Source: Brachybacterium tyrofermentans (GTDB lineage: Bacteria; Actinomycetota; Actinomycetes; Actinomycetales; Dermabacteraceae). Taken from it: a stretch of 64,000 bases of DNA. This document shows, in pieces, positions 1-8,380 of the stretch. The first letter of the stretch is position 1, and the number at the start of each line of letters is the position of its first letter. The position numbers and the translations under genes are program-made. Under the pieces are notes generated by a model. The model was given only the letters and a program-made list of their open reading frames with translations. It did not search any database and had not been told where the DNA came from. The stretch lies in the NCBI RefSeq assembly GCF_014897585.1, contig NZ_JABUXW010000008.1, forward strand, positions 109,237 through 173,236, given 5' to 3'.

Positions 1-368
1 ACGGCGGCCCGCGCCAGGAACTCGACGCGTCGATCGTCACCATCAGCAACTCCGGGATCTTCGGCGGCGGGATGCGCATCGCCCCCCAGGCCCGCCTGGA
101 CGACAGCTCGCTCGAGCTGATCACGCTCGAGGGGATCGGCCGTGCCGAGCTGCTCAGATTCTTCCCGCGGGTCTTCCGCGGCACCCATACGTCCGTCCCC
201 GGCTTCGCGATCCGACCAGTCCGCGAGGTCACGATCGGGCTGCGCCATGGACGAGCTCTGCGCGCCTACTCCGACGGGGAGGCCCGCACCCTGCTTCCCC
301 TCACGGCCCGGATCCTGCCCGGGGCTGTGAGGCTCCTGGCCGATCTCACCCCGGAGGATGCCTCATGA
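1..368 (+). CDS. Diacylglycerol/lipid kinase family protein, C-terminal fragment
   Basis: This is the 3' end of a gene that starts before the window; the first complete in-frame codon is at position 3. The visible ~121 residues carry the GGGMRIAPQA motif followed by a DDSSLELI-type strand and the EGIGRAELLRFF segment. This is the usual C-terminal layout of the YegS/BmrU/DgkB lipid-kinase family, in which the motif belongs to the C-terminal beta-sandwich. Such enzymes phosphorylate diacylglycerol or related lipids at the membrane. The stop overlaps the next start by four bases (ATGA), so it is probably translationally coupled to the helicase gene. The nucleotide-binding N-terminal half cannot be seen, so activity cannot be judged. 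Confidence 0.75.
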   Translation, partial: GGPRQELDASIVTISNSGIFGGGMRIAPQARLDDSSLELITLEGIGRAELLRFFPRVFRGTHTSVPGFAIRPVREVTIGLRHGRALRAYSDGEARTLLPLTARILPGAVRLLADLTPEDAS

Positions 369-3229
369 CCTCTCCCTCTGAGCAGTACGCCCGCTGGGCG
401 GCGGAAAAGGAGCTCGCGGCTTCCGAGCTCGGCGCCTTCACCGACCGGTACGAGTTCGCGCTCGACGACTTCCAGCTCTCCGGATGCCGGGTCCTCGAGG
501 GCGGCAGCTCCGTGCTCGTCGCCGCGCCGACGGGGGCCGGCAAGACGGTGGTCGGGGAGTTCGCCGTGCACCTGGCGATCGCGCACGGTCGCAAGGTCTT
601 CTACACCGCTCCCATCAAGGCGCTGTCGAACCAGAAGTTCGGCGAGCTGGTCGACTGGCTCGGCCACGACCGGGTCGGCCTGCTGACCGGTGACACCTCG
701 ATCCGGCCCGATGCCGACGTCGTGGTCATGACCACCGAGGTGCTGCGCAACATGCTGTACGCCGACTCGTCCCTGCTGGAGGGACTCGGCTTCGTGGTGA
801 TGGACGAGGTGCACTACCTGGCCGATCGCCTGCGCGGCCCGGTGTGGGAAGAGGTCATCATCCACCTCGACCGCTCGGTGCAGCTGGTGGCCCTCTCGGC
901 GACGGTCTCCAACGCCGAGGAGTTCGGCGCCTGGCTGCAGGAGGTGCGCGGTGCCACCGAGATCGTCGTCTCCGAGACGAGGCCGGTGCCGCTGTGGCAG
1001 CACGTCGTCATCGGTGACGAGCTGATGGACCTCTTCGTCGACGCCGACGGGGAGGCCGTGGTCTCCCACGGCCCCGGCGTGCGCGGCGACCGGCAGGTCA
1101 ATCCGGAGATCGAGCGGATCACCTCCTTCTCGCTCCCCGTCGACGAACGCTCCGGCGGCCCCCGGGGCCGGGCGCCCGGCGGCCGCAAGGGCACCCGTGG
1201 ACGGCACCGCCCGCGCGGCTCCGGCCAGCACAGGCCTCCGCATCTGCGCAAGGGCGGCGGGCCCGGCAGCGCCCAGGGGAGCACGGTCCCGCGGCCGGCC
1301 CGTCGGCCCGAGGTGATCGAGATGCTCGACGACGCCGATCTGCTGCCGGCGATCATGTTCATCTTCTCCCGGGCCGGCTGCGAAGGGGCGGTGCAGCAGT
1401 GCACGCGCGCCCGACTGCGACTGACCGACGAGACCGAGCGCCGCGAGATCCGCCGCGTGCTCGATGACCGCCTGGACGGCATCGGCGTCGAGGACGAGGA
1501 CGTCCTGGGGATCCCCGCCTTCCGTCGGGCCGTGCTCGACGGCTACGCCGCCCACCACGCCGGGATCCTGCCGCTGCTCAAGACGGTGGTCGAGGAGCTG
1601 TTCGCCCGCGGCCTGCTCAAGGCCGTCTTCGCGACGGAGACCCTCGCGCTGGGCATCAACATGCCGGCCCGCTCCGTGGTGCTCGAGAAGCTCGTGAAGT
1701 TCAACGGGGTCGAGCACGCGGACCTCACCCCGGGGGAGTACACCCAGCTCACAGGGCGCGCGGGCCGCCGTGGCATCGACACCGAGGGGCACGCGATCGT
1801 GGTCGCGGGCGGCCGGTTCGACGCCCACGCCGTCGGTTCCCTCGCCTCCCGTCGCACCTACCCGCTGCGCTCCGCCTTCCGGCCCACGCCGAACATGGCG
1901 GTCAACCTCCTGGACCGCTTCGACCTCTCCAGAGCCCGCGAGACGCTCGAGACCAGCTTCGCCCAGTTCCAGACGGACCGCTCCGTGGTGGGCCTGGCGC
2001 GTCGCGCCCGCGAGCTCGAGGACACCGCAGAGTCCTATCGCGAGGCCGTCACCTGCGACCGGGGCGACCTCTCGGAGTATGCGGAGATCCAGGAGCGGAT
2101 CACCGCGAGGGAGAAGACCCTCTCGCGGGCCCGCGCCGCCGCCGACGGCGACCGCACCCGGTCCGTGCTCGGCTCGCTGCACCGCGGTGACGTGATCGCG
2201 CTTCCCGGAGGCAAGCGCCGCGGCTACGCGGCCGTGCTGGGCGTGGACCGCCACGTGCTCGGCGGCCCCCAGGTCGATCTGCTCGACACCGAGGGCCGTC
2301 GGCGCAGCCTGCGACCCGGCGACGTCCCGTCCCCGCCCGCGGTCATCGACTCCCTGCGCCTGCCGAGCCAGGATTCGCTCGGCAGCGGCAAGGTGCGCAA
2401 GGACACCGCCGCCGCGCTGCGCCGGTCCCTGTCCGGGCGCGACGACCCTCGCCGCGAGGTCCGCGCCCGCGTCGACCGCACCCCGTCCACCGCCGCGAAC
2501 GACGAGGAGCTGCAGCGGCTCAAGGCAGCTCTCGCAGAGCACCCCTGCGCCGACTGCCCGGAGCTCTCCTCCCATCTGCGCTGGGTGGGGCGCTGGCGCA
2601 AGGCCCGCCTCGATCTCAGCGGCGTGCAGCGCCGCATCGAGGGACGAACGAGCTCACTGGCCCGTCAGTTCGACCGGCTCACCGACCTGCTGCAGGAGCT
2701 CGGCTATCTGGAGCGCGAGGGCGAGGAGCTCGTCCCCACAGCCAGCGGCCTGCGGCTGCGGCACCTGTTCAGTGATCGGGATCTGCTGATCGCGGAGTGC
2801 ATCGAGCACGGCGCCTGGCAGGGGCTGGACCCGGCCGGTCTGGCCGCGGTGGTCTCAGCGGCCGTCCACGAGGCCCGTCGGGACGACCGCGCCCCGGAGG
2901 CCATCGCGGACCCGGCGGTCGACGCCGCCCTGGCCGCGTCCGCCCGGATCGCCGCCGACCTGCAGGTCGCCCAGTCCCGCCACGGGCTCGACGCGACTCC
3001 GCCCCCGGATCCCGCGATCTCGGCGATCGTGCACCGCTGGGCCCGCGGGGACCACTTCGCCGCCGCCCTGAACGGGAGCGATCTGCCTCCCGGTGACTTC
3101 GTGCGCCATTGCCGGCAGGTCATCGATCTGCTGTCCCAGCTCACCGGTGACCCGCAGCTCGGTGCCGCGGCACGGGCGGCGATCGGGTCCGTGCGCCGGG
3201 GGCTGGTCGCCCAGGAGATCGATCGATGA
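365..3229 (+). CDS. helY: HelY-type DEAD/DEAH-box RNA helicase (Ski2-like)
   Basis: Protein of 954 residues, the expected size for actinobacterial HelY. Visible helicase motifs are Walker A AAPTGAGKT (about residues 53-61), DEVH box (about 147-150), SATVSNAEEF (motif III region) and QLTGRAGRRGID (motif VI, about 461-472). A Ski2/Dob1-type C-terminal region follows. A strongly basic Gly/Arg/Pro-rich low-complexity insert sits between the two RecA-like domains (about residues 263-313) and may bind RNA. The family unwinds RNA in ATP-dependent RNA turnover; the substrate is unknown here. It overlaps the genes on both sides by four bases, so it is part of one operon with the lipid kinase, a dead amidohydrolase, lnt and ppm1. 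Confidence 0.9.
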   Translation: MTSPSEQYARWAAEKELAASELGAFTDRYEFALDDFQLSGCRVLEGGSSVLVAAPTGAGKTVVGEFAVHLAIAHGRKVFYTAPIKALSNQKFGELVDWLGHDRVGLLTGDTSIRPDADVVVMTTEVLRNMLYADSSLLEGLGFVVMDEVHYLADRLRGPVWEEVIIHLDRSVQLVALSATVSNAEEFGAWLQEVRGATEIVVSETRPVPLWQHVVIGDELMDLFVDADGEAVVSHGPGVRGDRQVNPEIERITSFSLPVDERSGGPRGRAPGGRKGTRGRHRPRGSGQHRPPHLRKGGGPGSAQGSTVPRPARRPEVIEMLDDADLLPAIMFIFSRAGCEGAVQQCTRARLRLTDETERREIRRVLDDRLDGIGVEDEDVLGIPAFRRAVLDGYAAHHAGILPLLKTVVEELFARGLLKAVFATETLALGINMPARSVVLEKLVKFNGVEHADLTPGEYTQLTGRAGRRGIDTEGHAIVVAGGRFDAHAVGSLASRRTYPLRSAFRPTPNMAVNLLDRFDLSRARETLETSFAQFQTDRSVVGLARRARELEDTAESYREAVTCDRGDLSEYAEIQERITAREKTLSRARAAADGDRTRSVLGSLHRGDVIALPGGKRRGYAAVLGVDRHVLGGPQVDLLDTEGRRRSLRPGDVPSPPAVIDSLRLPSQDSLGSGKVRKDTAAALRRSLSGRDDPRREVRARVDRTPSTAANDEELQRLKAALAEHPCADCPELSSHLRWVGRWRKARLDLSGVQRRIEGRTSSLARQFDRLTDLLQELGYLEREGEELVPTASGLRLRHLFSDRDLLIAECIEHGAWQGLDPAGLAAVVSAAVHEARRDDRAPEAIADPAVDAALAASARIAADLQVAQSRHGLDATPPPDPAISAIVHRWARGDHFAAALNGSDLPPGDFVRHCRQVIDLLSQLTGDPQLGAAARAAIGSVRRGLVAQEIDR

Positions 3230-4035
3230 GCTTTCTCCCAGGCGGGCACGACATCCTGGGGGACGTGACCGAGACCGACCGCGCCGCTCAGCCCATCCAG
3301 CCAGCCCAGCCCGTGCTCTACACCGGCATCGTGCTCTACAGCAGCCAGGATCCCGAGGCCTCGGCGATGCTCGTCTCCGGCGGTCTGATCGCCTGGACGG
3401 GCCCCGAGGACACCGCCCGGGTGATCCATGACGGTGCACAGATCGTCGATGCCACCGGCTGCCTGATCACTCCCGGGTTCGTCGATGCCGCCGCCACTGC
3501 CGACGGCTCGGCGCCGGATCCCGGCACGGAGGCGTCAGCGGCCGCCCGGGGGGTCGTGCTGCGCCTGCCCGGTCCGACGGGGGAGCGGGAGGGCGTGCGG
3601 GTCATCGCCCCGGCCACCGAGGACGCCGACTATCTCGACCTGGCCTCTGCCGGGGTCCCGGTCGCGTTCGGCTCCGCCGGTGATCCCGACGCCGCCGACC
3701 CCTGGGACTGGGTGCGCGGCGCCACTCGTCGGCCGCCCGCTGACCAGCGGATCAGCGACCGCGCCGCCTTCCTCGCGGCCTCCCGCGGAGGCCAGCGGGT
3801 CGCCGGTGCCCGGCATCCGGGCACCCTGCAGACGGGCATCGAGGCGACCTTCGTGATCTGGGAGCCGTGGGATCTCACCGTCCAGTCCCGTGCCGAACGG
3901 GTCGACTCCTGGTCCACGGATCCCCGTTCCCGCACGCCGCTGCTGCCGGACCTGGATCTGGGCACCCCTCGGGCACTGCGCACCGTGGTCGGGGGGCGGA
4001 TCGTCCACGACCGGCTCGGGCAGGGGAGGGCATGA
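3226..4035 (+). CDS. Amidohydrolase-like pseudoenzyme
   Basis: 269 residues, about half the length of the amidohydrolases usually found beside lnt in related actinobacteria. The N-terminal beta-sandwich strand pattern (YTGIVLYSS ... GLIAWTGPE ... ITPGFVDA) and the C-terminal part (AGVPVAFGSA ... DPWDWVRGA ... AAFLAASRGGQRVAG ... RTVVGGRIVHD) are both recognisable. The metal-binding HxH expected after PGFVD is replaced by AAATAD. The catalytic Asp of the FGSD motif is Ala, and most of the TIM barrel is missing. The frame is intact, has normal codon use and is coupled by overlaps to helY upstream and lnt downstream. I infer a retained but catalytically inactive protein, or an early pseudogene. 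Confidence 0.7.
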   Translation: MSFLPGGHDILGDVTETDRAAQPIQPAQPVLYTGIVLYSSQDPEASAMLVSGGLIAWTGPEDTARVIHDGAQIVDATGCLITPGFVDAAATADGSAPDPGTEASAAARGVVLRLPGPTGEREGVRVIAPATEDADYLDLASAGVPVAFGSAGDPDAADPWDWVRGATRRPPADQRISDRAAFLAASRGGQRVAGARHPGTLQTGIEATFVIWEPWDLTVQSRAERVDSWSTDPRSRTPLLPDLDLGTPRALRTVVGGRIVHDRLGQGRA

Positions 4036-5639
4036 CGCCGCAGCCCCGGGACGACGTCGATCCGACGCCCTGGCCCGCGGCGCTGATCTGCGGGGCGGCG
4101 GGCGGCCTGGCTGCACTGGCCGCCTTCCCGCCGTACGGGATGTGGATGCTGCTGCCCGTCTCGTTGGCCCTGCTCTCGGCGGCCCTGCTCACCCGGTCCG
4201 GGTGGGTCGCGGCGCTGGCCTCGCTCGCCTGGGGCGTCGCCTTCTTCGTCCCGCTGACGGCCTGGGCGAACACCTATGCCGGCACAGCGCCCTGGATCGC
4301 ACTGGGTGTCTTCGAGGCCCTGTTCATCGTCCTGTTCGGCCTGCTGGCCCGCCTCGTGCTGGTGCGTCGCGGTCTGTGCCCCACCTCGGCGCTGGTGGTC
4401 TCCGCCCTCTGGGTCGGGGTCGAGACGCTGCGCAGCCACGCCCCCTGGGGCGGCCTGCCCTGGGGCGCCTCCGCCTTCGCCCTCGGCGACTCGCCGCTGC
4501 TGAACCTCGGCCCGTGGATCGGTATGGCCGGCCTCTCCTTCGTGGTCGCCTTCCTGGGACAGATGATCCTGCACGGTGCGCTGTCGCTGCTGGGGCGCCG
4601 TCACCGCGGCCTGACCGGCTTCGCCGGGGTCTGGCCCTTCGCGCTGGCCGTCGCAGCGATCCTGGCGACCGTCGTGGTCCCGCACCCTGTCAACCGCGCC
4701 CCGGTGGACCGGCCCACGATGACCGTCGCCGGGATCCAGGGCTCCATGGACCGGATCGATCCCGCCACGATGATCATGCCGGACGACGTGTTCGAGAACC
4801 ATCTCGCCGTCACCCGCTCCCTGATCGAGTCGACCTCTCTCGAGGGCCGGCAGCTGGACCTGATCGTCTGGCCCGAGGACTCCACCGGCTATGACCCCCG
4901 GCAGGACCCCTGGATGGCGGACCAGCTGACCGCAGCCGCGGCCGACGCCGGAGCCCCCGTCCTCATCGGCACCCAGGCCGCGGTCGGGGAGTCCGAGCGC
5001 CTGAACCAGTCGGTGCTCTACACCTCCGACGGATCCACGCCGTACGCCTACTCCAAGCGGCATCCCGTCCCCTTCGGCGAGTACGTCCCGTTCCGCGACT
5101 TCTTCCGGACGCTGTCCGACAAGGTCGATCTCGTCTCCCGGGACATGATCCCCGGCGAGGAGGTCGGGGTCATGGACATGGGCGAGCTCGGAGCGGGCGA
5201 GGACTCCGTCGGCGTGCTGATCTGCTTCGAGATCGCCTACGACAACCTGGTCACCGACGCCGTCGACTCCGGCGCCGAGGTGATCGTGATCCAATCCAAC
5301 AACGCCCTCTTCGGCGATTCCCACGAGGCGATCCAGCAGCTCGCCGAGGCGAAGGTGATGGCGGTGGTCTCCGGCCGCAGCGTCGTCCACGTCTCGACCG
5401 TCGGCCAGTCCGCGATCTTCACCCCCGAGGGCCGACGGCTGGACTTCGTGGGTCATTGGGAGCAGGGTGCGGTCCTCGCCGACGTGCCTCTGCGCACCGG
5501 GATCACCCCGGCCGTCGCCGGCGGCCCCTGGATCGCCGTGGGGATCTCCGCCCTCGGTCTCCTCGGCCTGCTGGGCGCCCTCTCCGGCCGACGACGCGCG
5601 CTTGCCCCGGCCCCCGCCCGCCGACGCCCGAGGAGCTGA
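4032..5639 (+). CDS. lnt: Apolipoprotein N-acyltransferase
   Basis: 535 residues. Several hydrophobic segments (roughly residues 15-230) are followed by a nitrilase-like domain and a final membrane helix near the C-terminus. The Glu-Lys-Cys triad expected for Lnt is visible: WPEDSTGYDP (Glu about 282), YSKRHPVPFGEY (Lys about 342) and GVLICFEIAY (Cys about 398). The enzyme transfers a fatty acyl group to the N-terminal Cys of lipoproteins on the outer face of the membrane. I chose the ATG at 4032, which overlaps the preceding stop (ATGA); a longer open frame upstream lies inside the preceding gene. ppm1 follows after two bases, the arrangement that is fused into a single protein in Mycobacterium tuberculosis. 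Confidence 0.93.
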   Translation: MTPQPRDDVDPTPWPAALICGAAGGLAALAAFPPYGMWMLLPVSLALLSAALLTRSGWVAALASLAWGVAFFVPLTAWANTYAGTAPWIALGVFEALFIVLFGLLARLVLVRRGLCPTSALVVSALWVGVETLRSHAPWGGLPWGASAFALGDSPLLNLGPWIGMAGLSFVVAFLGQMILHGALSLLGRRHRGLTGFAGVWPFALAVAAILATVVVPHPVNRAPVDRPTMTVAGIQGSMDRIDPATMIMPDDVFENHLAVTRSLIESTSLEGRQLDLIVWPEDSTGYDPRQDPWMADQLTAAAADAGAPVLIGTQAAVGESERLNQSVLYTSDGSTPYAYSKRHPVPFGEYVPFRDFFRTLSDKVDLVSRDMIPGEEVGVMDMGELGAGEDSVGVLICFEIAYDNLVTDAVDSGAEVIVIQSNNALFGDSHEAIQQLAEAKVMAVVSGRSVVHVSTVGQSAIFTPEGRRLDFVGHWEQGAVLADVPLRTGITPAVAGGPWIAVGISALGLLGLLGALSGRRRALAPAPARRRPRS

Positions 5640-5641
5640 CC

Positions 5642-6397
5642 GTGCGACCCTCCACCGCCCCGCTGCCGCCCACCCTCGTCGTGATCCCCACCTATGACGA
5701 GCGCGAGGCGCTGCCCGGCACGCTCGCCCGACTGCGCGCGGCGGTGCCCGCCGCCCATGTGCTCGTCGTCGACGACTCCTCGCCCGACGGCACCGGGGAC
5801 TGGGCCGATGACGTCGCCGCCCGGGACGAGAACGTCCACGTCCTGCACCGCGCGGGCAAGGAAGGTCTCGGACCCGCTTATCTGGCCGGCTTCGCCTGGG
5901 GTCTCGAGCGGGGCTACGAGCAGCTCGTCGAGATGGATGCGGATGCCTCCCACCGCCCCGAGCAGCTGCCGTCCCTGCTCGAGGCCGTGCGGCGCGGGGC
6001 GGATCTGGCGATCGGTTCGCGCTGGATGCCCGGCGGCCACGTGCACGACTGGCCGCTGCGCAGACTGCTGCTCTCGCGCGGGGCGAACGTCTACGTGCGG
6101 GCGGCGCTGGGGCTCGGGGTCCGCGATGCGACCGCAGGCTTCCGGGTGTTCCGGGCCGAGCTGCTGCAGGGGCTCGTGCACGGCGACGTCGCGTCCCAGG
6201 GGTACTGCTTCCAGGTCGACATGACACGTCGGGCCCGGGCCGCGGGAGCCGTGATCAGCGAGGTGCCCATCGATTTCGACGAGCGCACCGAAGGGGCCAG
6301 CAAGATGTCCCCGCGCATCGTGCGCGAAGCGCTGGTGCTGGTCACGCTCTGGGGACTCTCACACCGCACCCAGCAGGCTCTGAACCTCCTGCGTTAA
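5642..6397 (+). CDS. ppm1: Polyprenol monophosphomannose synthase (GT2)
   Basis: 251 residues starting at GTG 5642, two bases after the lnt stop. It has the GT2 fold signature VVIPTYDE, the nucleotide-binding DD pair (residues 44-45, in DDSSPDG), the DAD metal motif (99-101) and GSRWMPGG. This matches bacterial dolichol/polyprenol-phosphate mannosyltransferases, which use GDP-mannose to make polyprenyl-phosphomannose. That lipid is the mannose donor for lipoglycans and protein O-mannosylation. No membrane helix is visible, so it probably docks on the membrane through Lnt (Ppm2-like role), as in corynebacteria. The open frame extends upstream into lnt, but homology begins at this GTG. Confidence 0.92.
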   Translation: MRPSTAPLPPTLVVIPTYDEREALPGTLARLRAAVPAAHVLVVDDSSPDGTGDWADDVAARDENVHVLHRAGKEGLGPAYLAGFAWGLERGYEQLVEMDADASHRPEQLPSLLEAVRRGADLAIGSRWMPGGHVHDWPLRRLLLSRGANVYVRAALGLGVRDATAGFRVFRAELLQGLVHGDVASQGYCFQVDMTRRARAAGAVISEVPIDFDERTEGASKMSPRIVREALVLVTLWGLSHRTQQALNLLR

Positions 6398-6434
6398 TCT
6401 GGGTGACCCCGAGAGCCACAGGAAGGGATCTCGT

Positions 6435-6998
6435 ATGAGCACCGCACCGGGCGCCGCCCCTCGCCCCACCGCAGAGACCTCCGGGTCCACCCGCAGCAGC
6501 TCGCGCTGGGGAAGGCTGCTCCCCGCCGCGATCGTCGTGCTGGGCCTGCTCGAGCTCACGATCCTCGTGCTCATCGGCGTCAACACCAGCCTGTGGTGGT
6601 CGGTGCTGATCATCGCTATCGGGTGGGTGATCGGCGTGGCCCTGCTGGTCGCCGCCGGACAGCAGTCCTTCGTCCGGCTGCGCTCCCTGGTGCGGGCCGT
6701 GCGTGGTCACGGGGACATCCAGGACCACCTCTCGCGCCCCGCCTTCACGCTGCTCTCGGCCGTGTTCTTCTTCTTCCCCGGGATCCTCACCGATCTCATC
6801 GGACTGGTGCTGCTGGTGACCCCGGTGCAGCGCAGGTCGGTCGCGGCGATGGGCCTGGGCGGCGGATCCGCCGGTGCGCGCAGGGTGCTCTACCGCCGCT
6901 CCGGGGAGGGAGTCATCGACGGGGAGATCATCCTGAACGCACAGAAACCGCCGCGCGGCGGCGACGACAGCACCCCGCCGACCATCTCGCAGGGCTGA
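6435..6998 (+). CDS. fxsA: FxsA family membrane protein
   Basis: 187 residues with hydrophobic segments at about residues 30-55 and 58-80 and another around 103-128, where the conserved FFFFPGILTDLIGLVLL motif of FxsA proteins lies. FxsA is an inner-membrane protein named in E. coli for suppressing F-exclusion of phage T7; its normal role is unclear. The start ATG follows AGGAAGGGAT at good spacing. It is the last gene of the rightward operon and is followed by a hairpin. The stop codon lies inside a 17-bp tandem duplication that supplies a second stop 17 bases on. Confidence 0.85.
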   Translation: MSTAPGAAPRPTAETSGSTRSSSRWGRLLPAAIVVLGLLELTILVLIGVNTSLWWSVLIIAIGWVIGVALLVAAGQQSFVRLRSLVRAVRGHGDIQDHLSRPAFTLLSAVFFFFPGILTDLIGLVLLVTPVQRRSVAAMGLGGGSAGARRVLYRRSGEGVIDGEIILNAQKPPRGGDDSTPPTISQG

Positions 6999-7013
6999 CC
7001 ATCTCGCAGGGCT
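6980..7013 (+). repeat. 17-bp tandem duplication across the fxsA stop codon
   Basis: Two identical consecutive copies of GACCATCTCGCAGGGCT (6980-6996 and 6997-7013). The first stop (TGA 6996-6998) spans the junction and the second copy is followed by another TGA. It looks like a recent slippage duplication with little effect on the protein. Confidence 0.9.
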
Positions 7014-7045
7014 GAGCCTCGTCGCCCGGCACGGCTGCAGACAGC

Positions 7046-7089
7046 ACAGCGCCCCCGCTCCGCCATCACGGCAGGAACGGGGGCGCTGT
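7046..7089. terminator. Probable bidirectional terminator between fxsA and rbpA
   Basis: A perfect 12-bp inverted repeat (ACAGCGCCCCCG at 7046-7057 and its complement at 7078-7089) with a 20-base loop lies between the convergent ends of fxsA and rbpA. There is no long U-run, which is normal in high-GC actinobacteria. Confidence 0.75.
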
Positions 7090-7101
7090 CCGTGCAGCGT
7101 C

Positions 7102-7452
7102 TCAGAGGTTGCGGCGCTGGTGCAGCTTGCCGGCTCGCAGGAGCGCGAGACGCTGATCGAGGAGCACCTGCAGGTCCTCCTCGCTGCGACGCTCGAGCAG
7201 CATGTCCCAGTGGGTGCGGATGGGCTTGCCGGGCTTCAGCTCCGGGCGCTCGTGGTCACGCAGCAGCGCGGAGGCGCCGCAGCGGCACTCCCAGACGGCC
7301 GGGACATCCGCCTCGACCGAGAAGGGGAGGACGATCGTGTGTCCGTTGGGGCAGTCGTAGACCGACTCCTGACGGGGTGCGGCGAGGACGCCTTCGTCGG
7401 TCTCCATGGAGAGGGAGCCCAGTCGGGTGCCTCGGAGGCTGCGGCTGTTCAT
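7102..7452 (-). CDS. rbpA: RNA polymerase-binding protein RbpA
   Basis: 116 residues, full length for RbpA. The zinc-binding core is visible as C34, H38, C56 and C58 (YDCPNGH ... WECRCG), followed by the basic linker and the C-terminal sigma-interaction domain (KPIRTHWDMLLERRS). RbpA binds RNA polymerase and group 1/2 sigma factors and stabilises open complexes; it is essential or growth-limiting in other actinobacteria. The ATG at 7452 follows AGGAAGCGAG. The gene stands alone between a terminator and the end of the GDPD gene. A GGAAC-N18-GTTG element 72-98 bases upstream of the start suggests control by a SigR/SigH-type redox sigma factor. Confidence 0.95.
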   Translation of the reverse strand: MNSRSLRGTRLGSLSMETDEGVLAAPRQESVYDCPNGHTIVLPFSVEADVPAVWECRCGASALLRDHERPELKPGKPIRTHWDMLLERRSEEDLQVLLDQRLALLRAGKLHQRRNL

Positions 7453-7523
7453 GCGGTTCTCGCTTCCTGCCGGGGGATGGTGGTGGGCGGGCGGGGTCCC
7501 GCCCGATGAGGTCTATGGGGTGA

Positions 7524-7550
7524 CAACGCCCGAGGGCCCGGAAATGTTCC
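7524..7550 (-). promoter_or_regulatory. Putative SigR/SigH-type promoter of rbpA
   Basis: On the minus strand, GGAAC (7550-7546) is separated by exactly 18 bases from GTTG (7527-7524). This matches the GGGAAT-N18-GTT class recognised by SigR of Streptomyces and SigH of Mycobacterium, sigma factors known to drive rbpA in Streptomyces. The start would fall near 7517, leaving a ~65-base leader. The match is read by eye; regulation is inferred. Confidence 0.6.
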
Positions 7551-7567
7551 GCGGTGTCGAGGAGCGC

Positions 7568-8380
7568 TCACTCGCCGTCGATCAGCTCGGAGAGCAGATC
7601 GACACGATTGCTGATAATACCATCCACCCCGTTGACCAGGAGATTCCGCATGGTCACAGGGTCATCGACGGTCCACACATGCACCTCGCAGCCCGCGCGA
7701 TGGGCGGCGGCGACGTTGGCCGCGGTGACGATCGGCAGCCCCTGGTAGCTCTCGGGCACCTGGAGCGCCGCATAGGGGGCCAGGAGCCGCCGGATGAGAG
7801 CATCCGGGGCCTCGGCGGCCCGGGCGGCCAGGAAGGACGCGATGACGGGGCGCGCCGGGCTCCGCACCGGAAGGATCCCGGTGGCGGCCTGCACGGTCCG
7901 CACCGTGCGGCGCACGACGGCGTGGTCGAAGCCGGCGATGCACACGCGGTCGGCGCTGCGCGTGCGGGCGATCGCCGCGACGGCCGGTCCGATCGCAGAG
8001 GCCGCCTTGACATCGATGTTGATCGGCACGTCCCGGAAGGTCCCAAGCACGTCCTCGAGCATCGCGAGGGGCTCGTCCCCGCTCAGGCGCACCGCCCCAG
8101 CCTCGGCGGCGGTGAGCTCGTCGATCCGTCGCTGATCCCCGGCAAGGCGGGCCAGGTCCTCGTCGTGCACGGCCAGGGCCAGTCCGTCGGAGGTGGCGCG
8201 AGTGTCTGTCTCGAGCATGTCCGCGCCGGCGGCCAGGGCCGCCTCGAAGGCGCGCAGGGTGTTCTCGGGGACGTCCAGCGCGAGTCCGCGATGGGCGATG
8301 CGGCGCGGTCGGGGTCCGGGCAGGAACCGGGAACCGGGGGCCGGGGGACGATCACCCGTCCCGGTGGTCGATGAGTGCAT
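7568..8380 (-). CDS. Glycerophosphodiester phosphodiesterase family protein
   Basis: 270 residues with the GDPD signature: AHRGLALDVPENTLRAF, then GADMLETDTRATSDG (ExD metal ligands) and AVHDEDLARL (second catalytic His), and the C-terminal VHVWTVDDPVTMRNLL ... GVDGIISNR typical of the family. It hydrolyses glycerophosphodiesters to glycerol-3-phosphate and an alcohol; no signal peptide is evident, so it is probably cytoplasmic. I chose the ATG at 8380 because GAGGAGGAAG lies just upstream; an earlier in-frame start lacks such a site. It overlaps the end of the SURF1 gene by 29 bases, so the two are probably cotranscribed. Confidence 0.88.
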   Translation of the reverse strand: MHSSTTGTGDRPPAPGSRFLPGPRPRRIAHRGLALDVPENTLRAFEAALAAGADMLETDTRATSDGLALAVHDEDLARLAGDQRRIDELTAAEAGAVRLSGDEPLAMLEDVLGTFRDVPINIDVKAASAIGPAVAAIARTRSADRVCIAGFDHAVVRRTVRTVQAATGILPVRSPARPVIASFLAARAAEAPDALIRRLLAPYAALQVPESYQGLPIVTAANVAAAHRAGCEVHVWTVDDPVTMRNLLVNGVDGIISNRVDLLSELIDGE

